Made by a program: the position numbers and the translations under genes
The notes under the pieces: generated by a model
Database searches by the model: none
Seen by the model: the letters and a program-made list of their open reading frames with translations, nothing else
What the model was told of the DNA's origin: nothing
Assembly: GCF_002902905.1 (NCBI RefSeq)
Contig: NZ_CP026124.1
Span: 5,704,001 to 5,768,000, forward strand
DNA length: 64,000 nt
Source: Achromobacter sp. AONIH1
GTDB lineage: Bacteria; Pseudomonadota; Gammaproteobacteria; Burkholderiales; Burkholderiaceae_B
Direction: 5' to 3'
In this document: in pieces, positions 1 through 7,985 of the stretch
How positions within the stretch are numbered: the first letter of the stretch is position 1
How the letters are laid out: the number at the start of each line of letters is the position of its first letter

Positions 1-787
1 TGTCCTGGTACTCGTCGACCAGCACATGGTCAAAGCGCGCCCCCACATCGGCCGCGATGCCGGGATCGCCCATCATCTCGGCCCAGTACAGCAGCAGGTC
101 GTCGTAATCCAGCGCCTGCTGGTCCTGCTTGGCCGCGACGTAGGCGCGGAACAGGGCCTTGAGCTCGGCCTCCCATTGCGCGCACCACGGAAAGGCGGTC
201 TTGAGCACGTCTTCCACCGGCGCCTGGCTGTTGATCACGCGCGAATAGATGGCCAGGCAGGTGCCCTTGAGCGGAAAGCGCGACTTGGCCGAGGACTGGC
301 CCAGCTCGTGGCGCACCATGCCCATCAGGTCCTCGGCGTCGCCCCGATCCAGGATGGTGAAGGACTCGGACAGGCCGATGCGCAGCGCGCAATCGCGCAG
401 CAGGCGCGCGCCAATGGCATGGAAGGTGCCCGCCCAGGGCAGGGCCGGCGGCTGCTGCGCCGCATGCAGGCGCATCACCCGGTGCAGCACCGCGCCCACG
501 CGGCGCTCCATTTCCAAGGCGGCGCGGCGCGAGAAGGTCAACAACAGCATGCGCTGGGGATCGGCGCCGTTCAGGATCAGATGGGCCACGCGGTGGGCAA
601 GCGTATTGGTCTTGCCCGAACCGGCGCCGGCGATCACCAGCAGCGGGCCGTCCTCGCCGCCGCCCTGCCCGGCGCGGGCCGGGGCCACGCCGAATTCCAC
701 CGCCGCGCGCTGGGCGGGGTTGAGGTCCGCCAGGGGATCGGGACGGTCCTGCGGCGCTGATGAAGACGGGGATTGCGTATCGGACAT
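1..787 (-). CDS. UvrD/Rep-type ATP-dependent DNA helicase, N-terminal part (runs off left edge)
   Basis: About 262 residues of the N-terminus are visible, beginning MSDTQSPSSSAPQDRPDP; the rest lies beyond base 1. Superfamily-1 helicases unwind DNA 3' to 5' in repair and replication restart. The sequence shows the Q-motif-like LNPAQRAAVEFG, a Walker A motif in LLVIAGAGSGKTNTLAHRVA near residue 55, motif Ia in LLLTFSRRAALEMERRV, and the Walker B element VDEYQD just before the window ends. The start at 787 is the only ATG preceding the Q motif. The gene is divergent from the DUF72 gene across about 220 bases. Whether it is UvrD, Rep or a shorter UvrD-like paralogue cannot be decided without the C-terminus. 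Confidence 0.9.
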   Translation of the reverse strand, partial: MSDTQSPSSSAPQDRPDPLADLNPAQRAAVEFGVAPARAGQGGGEDGPLLVIAGAGSGKTNTLAHRVAHLILNGADPQRMLLLTFSRRAALEMERRVGAVLHRVMRLHAAQQPPALPWAGTFHAIGARLLRDCALRIGLSESFTILDRGDAEDLMGMVRHELGQSSAKSRFPLKGTCLAIYSRVINSQAPVEDVLKTAFPWCAQWEAELKALFRAYVAAKQDQQALDYDDLLLYWAEMMGDPGIAADVGARFDHVLVDEYQD

Positions 788-1006
788 GGGCGGGGGAATG
801 GCAACAGTCCCATGCGCGCCCGCGGCCCGGAAGGCGGGACCGGCCTGGGCGCGCACAGGCCAGACAACTGTTCATATATCCAGCTATCATAACCCGGTGC
901 CCGCTCCGCCACGGCGCCCTTGCCCGGAGCGCCTGAGCGGCCCGTCGCCCCGTCCCGCGCGCCCGACCCGCCCGCGTTTCCTCGTCCTCCATCGCCCTTG
1001 CCCACC

Positions 1007-1906
1007 ATGCGCATCCTCACCGGCGCAGCCTCCTGGACCGATCCCACGCTGCTGGCCTGCGGCCGCTTCTATCCGCCGGCCGTGGCCGCCAACGCCGAGG
1101 CCCGGCTGCGCTACTACGCGGCGCGCTTCCCGCTGGTCGAGGTCGATTCCAGCTACTACGCGCTGCCCACGGCCGAGAACGCCTGGCGCTGGGACCAGCG
1201 CACGCCGGACGGCTTCGTCTTCAATATCAAGGCATTCCGGCTGTTCACCGGCCACCAGACGCCGCTGTCCGCCCTGCCCGCCGACATCCGCGCGGAGCTT
1301 GACGGCTGGCCGGCGCCGTTCCTCTACTACAACGACGTGCCCGGCGAGCTGCGCGACGAACTCTGGCGGCGCTACACGCTGGCGCTGGAGCCGCTGCGCC
1401 TGCCGGGCAAGCTGGGCGCCGTGCATTTCCAGTTCCCGCCCTGGATACGACGCGACGCGCGCGGCCACGCGGCGCTGGCCGAGGCGGCGCGGCGCATGGA
1501 CGAGCATCTGATCTCCATCGAGCTGCGCCACCGCAGCTGGTTCGACAGCCCCGCCGCGACGGCCGGCACGCTGGCCCTGCTGCGTGATCTGGGCGCGGTG
1601 CACACGGTGGTGGACGCGCCCGCCGGGCCGGAGAACAGCGTGCCCGCCGTCTGGGCAAGCACGCATCCCGAGCTGACGCTGTTGCGGCTGCATGGCCGCA
1701 ACGCGGCCGCCTGGAACCGGACCACGCAAGCCTCGTCGGGACGCTTCCAGTACGAATATTCCGAGGCCGAGCTGGCGGAACTGGCCGAGCGCTTTTCCCG
1801 GCTCGCCGCGCAAAGCGCGCAGGCGCACGCCGTCTTCAACACCAACTTCGAGGACCAGGGCGTGCGCAACGCGGCCGCGTTCGCGGCGGCGCTGCCGGGG
1901 TTCTGA
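1007..1906 (+). CDS. DUF72 (YecE-like) family protein
   Basis: A 299-residue protein of the DUF72/YecE family, predicted TIM-barrel proteins of unknown biochemical role. The family pattern is clear: the N-terminus MRILTGAASWTDPTLLACG, then FYPP, a central VEVDSSYYALP segment, FVFNIKAFRLFTGH, and HFQFPPW further on. The frame is open further upstream to an ATG at 920, but those 29 extra residues are proline/arginine-rich and unlike the family, so 1007 is preferred. It is a single gene between a divergent helicase gene and a convergent MocR regulator. Confidence 0.85.
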   Translation: MRILTGAASWTDPTLLACGRFYPPAVAANAEARLRYYAARFPLVEVDSSYYALPTAENAWRWDQRTPDGFVFNIKAFRLFTGHQTPLSALPADIRAELDGWPAPFLYYNDVPGELRDELWRRYTLALEPLRLPGKLGAVHFQFPPWIRRDARGHAALAEAARRMDEHLISIELRHRSWFDSPAATAGTLALLRDLGAVHTVVDAPAGPENSVPAVWASTHPELTLLRLHGRNAAAWNRTTQASSGRFQYEYSEAELAELAERFSRLAAQSAQAHAVFNTNFEDQGVRNAAAFAAALPGF

Positions 1907-1935
1907 GACACGGTCGCCGATGCGCTCTTGGCGGC

Positions 1936-3441
1936 TCAGGCGCGGGCCGCGCGCGCCGGCTTGCGCGCCACTTCCGCCAGGCTGTCCAGCAGCACCTCGA
2001 ACTTGCGCGCGATGTCCTGCTCGGGCACGCAGGCAAACCCCAGCAGCAGCCCCGGACGCCGCAGCGCCGGGTCGGCGTAGTAGCGCGACAGCGGACGCGT
2101 CAGCACGCCGCGCGCGCGCGCCTCCTCGACCACGCGCAGGTCGTCCATGTCGGGGGGCAGCGTCAGCACCAGGTGCAGCCCGGCCAGGCTGGCGTCGCGA
2201 TGCAGCCAGTCGGCGCCCAGGCGGCGTTCGATCAGGTTGACCAGCATGGCGCGGCGGCGGCCGTACAGCATCCGCATGCGGCGGATGTGCGCGGCGTAGT
2301 GGCCGTCGGCGATAAAGGCCGCGAGCGCGGCATGCGTCATCTGGTGGCCCTCGCGGTACAGCTCGGCGTGCGCCGCCTGGAACGCCGCCACCAGCGGGCG
2401 CGGCAGCACCAGATAACCCACGCGCAGCCCCGGGTACAGGGTCTTGCTGAAGGTGCCCATGTAGATCACGGGCGCATCCGGCTCCAGCCCCAGCAGCGAG
2501 GCGATGGGCCGCCCCGAGAAGCGGAACTCGCTGTCGTAGTCGTCCTCGATGATCCAGCTGCCATGGCGCCGCGCGACGGCCAGCAGCTGGCGGCGGCGCG
2601 CCAGCGACATCACCGGCCCCAGCGGGTACTGATGCGACGGCGTGACGAAGATGAAGCGCGGCGGCTCGCCGCCGGCTTCCTGCGGCACCTGCATGCCTTC
2701 CTCGTCCACCGGCAGATGGCGGATGCGCAGGCCATTGGCCTGCAGCACGGTGCGCGCGCCCCAATAGCCCGGGTCCTCGACCCAGGCCACCTCGCCCGGA
2801 TCGCCCAGGATGCGCGAGGCCAGGTCGATGGCCTGGTGCGAGCCCTCGGTGATGATGAGCTGTTCCGGATCGCAGTCGATCGAGCGCGTCAGCGCCAGGT
2901 GCTGCGCCAGCGCCTCGCGCAGCGCCGGCAGCCCGCCGCCATGGGCGTAGGTGAGCAGGTCCGGCGGCGGATTGCGCCACAGCGCGCTGACGATGCGGCC
3001 GAACTTGCGGTGCGGGAATTCGGTCAGGTCGGGCACGCCCGGCATGAAGGCGCCCCATTGGTAGGGCGAGGCCGAGGCGCCGTCGACGATGGCCGCGCCG
3101 CGCGGCGACAGCGCCGCACGCGGCTGTGGCGCGGCCGCCGGGCGGGCGCGCCGTCCGCTGCTCAGGAACGAATCCGGCAGCGAGGCGTTGACGAAGGTGC
3201 CGTTGCCCTGCCGGCTGCGCGTATAGCCCTCGGCCAGCAGCTGGCTGTAGACGTGGACCACGGTATTGCGGGCGATGCCCAGCTCGGCCGCCAGGTCGCG
3301 CGAGGCCGGCAGGCGGGTATCGGCGGCGATGGCGCCTTCCAGGATGGCTTCGCGCAGGCCACGATACAGCCGCCGGTTCATCGGCTCGGCGCTGGCCTCG
3401 GCCAGCCGGAGCAGCAGCAGGTCGCCTACGATGGAACGCAA
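1936..3441 (-). CDS. MocR/PdxR-type (GntR plus aminotransferase fold) transcription regulator, likely GabR-like
   Basis: A 501-residue regulator with an N-terminal GntR winged helix (residues about 20-85: TRLPASRDLAAELGIARNTV, then YSQLLAEGYTRSRQGNGTF) and a C-terminal fold-type I aminotransferase-like domain that binds PLP as effector cofactor. The PLP-lysine region reads MGTFSKTLYPGLRVGYL. The start is an unusual TTG at 3441; it is preferred over the internal ATG at 3381 because the family needs the LLLLRL strand before the helix-turn-helix. The gene is divergent from gabT across 95 bases, the arrangement of known GabR regulators, so control of GABA use is inferred. The ligand is not proven. 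Confidence 0.88.
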   Translation of the reverse strand: MRSIVGDLLLLRLAEASAEPMNRRLYRGLREAILEGAIAADTRLPASRDLAAELGIARNTVVHVYSQLLAEGYTRSRQGNGTFVNASLPDSFLSSGRRARPAAAPQPRAALSPRGAAIVDGASASPYQWGAFMPGVPDLTEFPHRKFGRIVSALWRNPPPDLLTYAHGGGLPALREALAQHLALTRSIDCDPEQLIITEGSHQAIDLASRILGDPGEVAWVEDPGYWGARTVLQANGLRIRHLPVDEEGMQVPQEAGGEPPRFIFVTPSHQYPLGPVMSLARRRQLLAVARRHGSWIIEDDYDSEFRFSGRPIASLLGLEPDAPVIYMGTFSKTLYPGLRVGYLVLPRPLVAAFQAAHAELYREGHQMTHAALAAFIADGHYAAHIRRMRMLYGRRRAMLVNLIERRLGADWLHRDASLAGLHLVLTLPPDMDDLRVVEEARARGVLTRPLSRYYADPALRRPGLLLGFACVPEQDIARKFEVLLDSLAEVARKPARAARA

Positions 3442-3536
3442 TTGGTTCTACCTGTTTTACAAAAGTGGTTCCCAACAATGGGGCCATCGTAGCATTAAAT
3501 TAGGGGCTAACCCTTTACCCGCGATGCGAGGCTGAG
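3442..3536. promoter_or_regulatory. Divergent promoter/operator region between the MocR regulator and gabT
   Basis: These 95 bases separate two divergent starts and must hold both promoters and the MocR operator. They are clearly more AT-rich than the flanking genes. A TTTACA hexamer and a short TTAG-GGG-CTAA inverted repeat (near 3500) are visible, but no confident -35/-10 pair was found. GabT has a GAGG Shine-Dalgarno five bases before its ATG. Confidence 0.5.
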
Positions 3537-4802
3537 ATGAAGAATCAGGACCTGAATACCCGCCGTTCCCTGGCCACGCCGCGCGGCGTCGGCGTGATGT
3601 GCGATTTCTATGCCGTGCGCGCCGAGAACGCCACGCTGTGGGACGCCAACGGCAAGGAATACATCGACTTCGCCGGCGGCATCGCCGTGCTGAACACCGG
3701 CCACCTGCATCCCAAGGTCAAGGCCGCCATCTCGGCCCAGCTCGACAACTTCACGCACACCGCCTACCAGATCGTGCCCTACGAGGGCTACATCTCGCTG
3801 GCCGAACGCATCAACCGCCTGGCCCCCATCGACGGCCTGAAAAAGACCGCCTTCTTCACCACCGGCGTCGAGGCAGTCGAGAACGCCATCAAGATCGCGC
3901 GCTCGGCCACCGGCCGCTCGGGCGTGATCGCCTTCTCCGGCGCCTTCCACGGCCGCACCATCATGGGCATGGCGCTGACCGGCAAGGTCGCGCCGTACAA
4001 GCTGTCCTTCGGTCCCATGCCGGGCGACGTCTACCACGTGCCCTTCCCCAACGGCACCCAGGACATCACGGTAGCCGACTCGCTCAAGGCGCTGGACCTG
4101 CTGTTCAAGGTCGACATCGATCCCAAGCGCGTCGCCGCCATCATCATCGAACCCGTGCAGGGCGAAGGCGGCTTCAACATCACCCCGCCCGAACTGATGA
4201 CCGCGCTGCGCAAGGTCTGCGACGAGCACGGCATCCTGCTGATCGCCGATGAAGTCCAGACCGGCTTCGGCCGCACCGGCAAGCTGTACGCGATGGAACA
4301 CCACTCGGTGCAGGCCGACCTCATCACCATGGCCAAGAGCCTGGGCGGCGGCATGCCGATCTCGGGCGTGGTGGGCCGCGCCGACGTCATGGACGCGCCC
4401 GCCGCCGGCGGCCTGGGCGGCACCTACGCCGGCAACCCGCTGGCCGTGGCCGCCGCGCACGCGGTGCTGGACGTCATCGCGGAAGAAAAACTGTGCGAGC
4501 GCGCCGTCCAGTTGGGCGACAAGCTGCGCGCCCATCTCGAAGGCCTGCGCGCCAAGGTCCCCGGCATCGCCGACGTGCGCGGCCTGGGCTCGATGGTGGC
4601 GCTGGAACTGAACGACCCGTCCACTGGCAAGCCGGACGCCGACGCCGTCAAGCGCGTGCAGGCGCGCGCAATGGAACGTGGCCTGATCCTGCTGAGCTGC
4701 GGCGTGTACGGCAACGTCCTGCGCTTCCTGTACCCCCTGACCATTCCCGACGCCCAGTTCGCCCGCGCGCTGGACATCCTGTCCGAGGCGCTGGCAGCAT
4801 AA
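3537..4802 (+). CDS. gabT: 4-aminobutyrate--2-oxoglutarate aminotransferase
   Basis: A 421-residue class III (omega) aminotransferase of the normal GabT length. It transfers the amino group of GABA to 2-oxoglutarate, giving succinate semialdehyde and glutamate in the cytoplasm. Visible hallmarks are YIDFAGGIAVLNTGHLHPKV near the N-terminus, the cofactor-stacking FSGAFHGRTIMGMALTGK, the aspartate motif LLIADEVQTGFGRTGKLYAM, and the Schiff-base lysine in ITMAKSLGGGMPISG. It begins a two-gene unit with gabD, separated by 252 bases that carry a three-hairpin repeat, and is divergent from a MocR regulator. 5-aminovalerate activity is possible, as in other GabT enzymes. Confidence 0.95.
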   Translation: MKNQDLNTRRSLATPRGVGVMCDFYAVRAENATLWDANGKEYIDFAGGIAVLNTGHLHPKVKAAISAQLDNFTHTAYQIVPYEGYISLAERINRLAPIDGLKKTAFFTTGVEAVENAIKIARSATGRSGVIAFSGAFHGRTIMGMALTGKVAPYKLSFGPMPGDVYHVPFPNGTQDITVADSLKALDLLFKVDIDPKRVAAIIIEPVQGEGGFNITPPELMTALRKVCDEHGILLIADEVQTGFGRTGKLYAMEHHSVQADLITMAKSLGGGMPISGVVGRADVMDAPAAGGLGGTYAGNPLAVAAAHAVLDVIAEEKLCERAVQLGDKLRAHLEGLRAKVPGIADVRGLGSMVALELNDPSTGKPDADAVKRVQARAMERGLILLSCGVYGNVLRFLYPLTIPDAQFARALDILSEALAA

Positions 4803-4936
4803 GCACCGGGCGCACCCCGATCATCCGGCCGGTGGCGCCAGCCCGAAAGGGCTGAGCCCGCCCCGGCCGGATATCCGTTTACACGGCGCCATCGTGCCAC
4901 CCCCACGCCCCCCCCCTGAAACGGCCGCCCCCCAAA

Positions 4937-5016
4937 AATCGGGATGCCACGGATCCGGCTCTGCCGGTCCGCAGGCGTGCCCCCTTGAGGGGGAAGCGCG
5001 CAGCGCTTCGGGGGTG
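4937..5016 (-). repeat. Three-hairpin intergenic repeat, copy A
   Basis: About 80 bases made of three adjacent stem-loops. Read on the minus strand these are GAAGCGC/GCGCTTC, CCCCCT/AGGGGG and CGGACCGGC/GCCGGATCCG. It matches copy B (18275-18352) at nearly every position and copies C and D less closely. It lies between gabT and gabD and points against them. Confidence 0.85.
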
Positions 5017-5054
5017 AGCCCAACACTGCCCAAACACTCTAGGAGACTGACAAC

Positions 5055-6515
5055 ATGACCCAAATCAATCTGACCCGCCCCGACCTGCTGCGCGACGCCT
5101 GCTACATCGGCGGCGAGTGGGTCGGCGCCGGCAATGGCCCGTCCATTCCCGTGAGCAACCCGTCCACCGGCAAGACCATCGTGTCCGTGCCCAAGTTCGG
5201 CCGCAAGGAAACCGAGGCCGCCATCGCCAGCGCCGAGGCCGCCCTGCCCGCCTGGAGCGCCAAGACCGGCAAGGAACGCGCCGCCATCCTGCTGAAGTGG
5301 TCGCAGCTGATGATGCAGCACCAGAAGGACCTGGCCGCCATCATGACCTCGGAACAGGGCAAGCCCGTGACCGAGGCCGCCGGCGAAATCGCCTACGCCG
5401 CCTCGTTCCTGGAATGGTTCGCCGAGGAAGCCAAGCGCATCGACGGCGACGTGCTGCAAAGCCCCAAGGCCGGCCAGCGCCTGCTGGCGCTCAAGCAGCC
5501 CATCGGCGTCACCGCCGCCATCACGCCGTGGAACTTCCCGGCCGCCATGATCACGCGCAAGGCCGGCCCGGCGCTGGCCGCCGGCTGCACCATGGTGCTC
5601 AAGCCCGCCCAGCAGACCCCGCTGACCGCGCTGGCGCTGGCCGTGCTGGCCGAGGAAGCCGGCGTGCCGGCCGGCGTGTTCCACGTCGTCACCGGCAGCT
5701 CGCGCGAGATCGGCGCGGCCCTGTGCGAAAGCGACGCCGTGCGCAAGCTGAGCTTCACCGGCTCGACCGAAGTCGGCCGCACGCTGATGGAACAGTGCGC
5801 GCCCACCATCAAGAAGCTGTCGCTGGAACTGGGCGGCAACGCGCCCTTCATCGTGTTCGACGACGCCGACCTGGATCGCGCCGTGGACGGCATCCTGGCC
5901 TCCAAGTTCCGCAACGCCGGCCAGACCTGCGTCTGCGCCAACCGCATCTACATCCAGGCCGGCGTGTACGAGGAAGTCACCAAGCGCCTGGTCGCCAAGG
6001 TCCAGGCCATGAAGGTCGGCGACGGCTTCGGCGAGGGCGTGACGCAAGGTCCGCTGATCGACGCCAACGCCGTCGAGAAGGTGCAGGAGCACATCGCCGA
6101 CGCCACCGCGCACGGCGCCAAGGTCATCGTCGGCGGCAAGCACCACGCGCTGGGCGGCACCTTCTTCGAGCCCACCGTGGTGCGCGACGTGACCAAGTCC
6201 ATGCGCTTCGCCACCGAGGAAACCTTCGGCCCGGTCGCGCCACTGTTCCGCTTCGAGACCGAGCAGGAAGTCATCGAACAGGCCAACGACACCATCTTCG
6301 GCCTGGCCGCGTACTTCTTCACCCGCGACTACGCCCGCGTCTGGCGCGTGTCAGAGGCGCTGGAATACGGCATCGTCGGCATCAACACGGGTCTGATCTC
6401 CAACGAAGTCGGCCCGTTCGGCGGCGTCAAGCAATCCGGCCTGGGCCGTGAAGGCTCGAAGTACGGGATCGAGGAATACCTGGAGATCAAGTACCTCTGC
6501 CTGGATCTGGGTTAA
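5055..6515 (+). CDS. gabD: NADP-dependent succinate-semialdehyde dehydrogenase
   Basis: A 486-residue aldehyde dehydrogenase that oxidises succinate semialdehyde to succinate, the second step of GABA catabolism. Seen in order: ITPWNFPAAMITRKAGPALA (cofactor cleft), SFTGSTEVGRTLM, the general-base glutamate motif LELGGNAPFIVFDDADLD, and the catalytic cysteine in NAGQTCVCANRIY. The C-terminal EYLEIKYLCLDLG is typical of GabD. The ATG at 5055 has AGGAG nine bases upstream. Pairing with gabT fixes the substrate with fair confidence; glutarate semialdehyde is an alternative. A T-tailed hairpin ends the unit at 6735. Confidence 0.94.
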   Translation: MTQINLTRPDLLRDACYIGGEWVGAGNGPSIPVSNPSTGKTIVSVPKFGRKETEAAIASAEAALPAWSAKTGKERAAILLKWSQLMMQHQKDLAAIMTSEQGKPVTEAAGEIAYAASFLEWFAEEAKRIDGDVLQSPKAGQRLLALKQPIGVTAAITPWNFPAAMITRKAGPALAAGCTMVLKPAQQTPLTALALAVLAEEAGVPAGVFHVVTGSSREIGAALCESDAVRKLSFTGSTEVGRTLMEQCAPTIKKLSLELGGNAPFIVFDDADLDRAVDGILASKFRNAGQTCVCANRIYIQAGVYEEVTKRLVAKVQAMKVGDGFGEGVTQGPLIDANAVEKVQEHIADATAHGAKVIVGGKHHALGGTFFEPTVVRDVTKSMRFATEETFGPVAPLFRFETEQEVIEQANDTIFGLAAYFFTRDYARVWRVSEALEYGIVGINTGLISNEVGPFGGVKQSGLGREGSKYGIEEYLEIKYLCLDLG

Positions 6516-6584
6516 GGCCAAGCCCTGGAGCGCATGGCGCTTCGGGGCGAATGGCTTTACGCGTTTCGGACGTTTACGAACGCG

Positions 6585-6643
6585 ACAGCGCCGTCGGCAA
6601 AGCATGTGGGGAAGGTTCCCGCGCGTCTTGCCGACGGCGCTGT
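6585..6643. repeat. Perfect 16-bp inverted repeat with structured loop
   Basis: Left arm ACAGCGCCGTCGGCAA at 6585-6600 and its exact reverse complement at 6628-6643, separated by 27 bases. The spacer itself contains a smaller GGGA/TCCC palindrome. There is no T-run after either arm, so it is not a classical terminator. It lies 70 bases beyond the gabD stop. Confidence 0.8.
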
Positions 6644-6707
6644 TTCGTGGGCGGGCGCGATAAATACCCCGATCAGGGCAGAAGAAGCCCGTGCGCCTCC
6701 ACCCCCG

Positions 6708-6735
6708 CCAGCATGCCGACCATGCTGGTTTTTTT
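6708..6735 (+). terminator. Rho-independent terminator of the gabT-gabD unit
   Basis: Eight-bp perfect stem CCAGCATG/CATGCTGG with a five-base loop (CCGAC), followed at once by seven T residues (6729-6735). This is a textbook intrinsic terminator on the plus strand. Confidence 0.85.
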
Positions 6736-6936
6736 CCATCATCCGTGCCCACGGTCCTGTTCATCTGATCCTGTCAGGGCACGCACAACGGGATGGCGCT
6801 TTCCGCGCGACATCATGAATCCGAAGGCGCGCTACGCCAAGCCGTCCCTGAAATGCTCTTTTGATTCAACCCCTACCCCGACACGATCAATTGCCTTGCC
6901 GGCATGCTAGATTTGCGCGTTGCTAGGACGAATACT

Positions 6937-7791
6937 ATGAGCAGATCTTTCACCCGCGAAGAAACGCGCCGGCTGGCGTCCATCCTGGCCGATACGGCCC
7001 AGGCCGAGGTCATGCCGCGCTTTCGCAACCTGCCCGAGGGCGCCGTGCGCGGCAAGACCTCCGTGCGCGACCTGGTCACCGATGCCGACGAGGCCGCCGA
7101 GCGCATGATCAGCGCGCGGCTGGCCAAGCTGTATCCCGGCGCGGTGCTGATCGGCGAGGAAGCCTCGACCCGCAACCCCGCGCTGTTGAACATGCTGGTC
7201 GACGCCGACCTGGCCTTCCTGATCGACCCCATCGACGGCACCCGCAATTACGTGGCGGGCCTGCCGCTGTTCGGCATGATGATCGCCGCCTGCCATCGCG
7301 GCGACGTGATCGCCGGCGTAATCTACGACCCCGTCAGCCGCGACAGCGCGCTGGCCGTGCGCGGCGAAGGCGCATGGATGGAATACGAGAACGGCAAGCA
7401 GGCGCCGCTGGCCGTGGCCAGTCCCGCGCCGCCCGAGGACATGGACGGCCTGATCTCCACCGGCGCGCTGCCCGAGCCGCTGCGCAGCACGGTCAACGGC
7501 AATCTTTCGAAATTGGGCAGCACGGCCTCGCTGCGCTGCGCGGCCCATGAATACCGCATGCTGGCGGCGGGCCATTGCCATGTCGCGCTGTACAACCAGC
7601 TCACCGCCTGGGACCACGCCGCGGGCTGGCTGCTGCACCGCGAAGCCGGCGGCTATGCCGCGCGCTTCGACGGTTCGCCGTACAAGCCCACGCACCGCAG
7701 CGGCGGCCTGCTGTACGCGCCCGACGCGGGCAGCTGGCATGCCGCGCAGAAAGCGCTGATGGGCGAGGATTTCGTGGCCTCGGAAAGCTGA
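6937..7791 (+). CDS. Inositol monophosphatase family protein
   Basis: A 284-residue member of the Mg2+-dependent, Li+-sensitive sugar phosphatase family (IMPase, histidinol-phosphatase HisN, CysQ). Metal-site motifs are all present: VTDADEAAE (residues about 48-56), the GEEAST glutamate pair, motif A DPIDGTRNYVAGLP and motif B WDHAAGWLLHREAGG. The start at 6937 has AGGACG six bases upstream; an in-frame ATG at 6904 would add only 11 residues without a ribosome site. It stands alone between the gab terminator and a convergent sirtuin gene. The substrate (inositol-P, histidinol-P or another) cannot be told from sequence or context. Confidence 0.9.
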   Translation: MSRSFTREETRRLASILADTAQAEVMPRFRNLPEGAVRGKTSVRDLVTDADEAAERMISARLAKLYPGAVLIGEEASTRNPALLNMLVDADLAFLIDPIDGTRNYVAGLPLFGMMIAACHRGDVIAGVIYDPVSRDSALAVRGEGAWMEYENGKQAPLAVASPAPPEDMDGLISTGALPEPLRSTVNGNLSKLGSTASLRCAAHEYRMLAAGHCHVALYNQLTAWDHAAGWLLHREAGGYAARFDGSPYKPTHRSGGLLYAPDAGSWHAAQKALMGEDFVASES

Positions 7792-7815
7792 GCCCGGGCG
7801 GGGTCCGTCCCCGTC

Positions 7816-7840
7816 CGGAGTCCCATTTTCCGGGACTCCG
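7816..7840 (+). terminator. Hairpin downstream of the IMPase-family gene
   Basis: A nine-bp perfect stem CGGAGTCCC/GGGACTCCG with a seven-base loop, 24 bases after the stop codon. It lacks a T-run, so termination or 3'-end protection is inferred from position only. Confidence 0.5.
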
Positions 7841-7847
7841 CCTCGGG

Positions 7848-7883
7848 TTATCCCTAGGAGTTATCCCCACTATCTGTGGACAA
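7848..7883. promoter_or_regulatory. Cluster of three DnaA-box-like 9-mers
   Basis: TTATCCCTA (7848-7856) and TTATCCCCA (7861-7869) on the plus strand and TTGTCCACA on the minus strand (7875-7883). They differ from the consensus TTATCCACA by two, one and one bases. They fall in the short convergent gap between the IMPase-family gene and the sirtuin gene. Confidence 0.45.
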
Positions 7884-7909
7884 CCCTATGGAAAGCTCTG
7901 TAACAGCAG

Positions 7910-7933
7910 AAAAAAACCCTTGCAGGACAAGGG
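7910..7933 (-). terminator. Distal terminator of the sirtuin gene
   Basis: Read on the minus strand: stem CCCTTG/CAAGGG with a five-base loop, followed by seven T residues (A-run 7910-7916 on the plus strand). It is the second of two tandem terminators after the sirtuin stop. Confidence 0.75.
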
Positions 7934-7949
7934 CTTGTATAAACCGCTC

Positions 7950-7976
7950 AAAAACCGGCCGCTGACTGGCGGCCGG
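7950..7976 (-). terminator. Proximal terminator of the sirtuin gene
   Basis: Read on the minus strand: eight-bp perfect stem CCGGCCGC/GCGGCCGG with a six-base loop, followed by five T residues. It starts about ten bases beyond the sirtuin stop codon. Confidence 0.85.
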
Positions 7977-7985
7977 CGGGCGCTT

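Larger units (their letters stand above)
6516..6936. other. 421-base intergenic region after gabD
   Basis: No credible gene is seen. The stretch holds a 16-bp perfect inverted repeat (6585-6643), a T-tailed hairpin terminator (6708-6735), and towards the right a more AT-rich segment that presumably carries the promoter of the inositol-monophosphatase-family gene, although no convincing -35/-10 pair was found. Confidence 0.6.

Noticed and set aside
6904..6936. An earlier start for the inositol-monophosphatase-family gene
   Set aside because: The 11 extra residues have no ribosome site, whereas AGGACG precedes the ATG at 6937.
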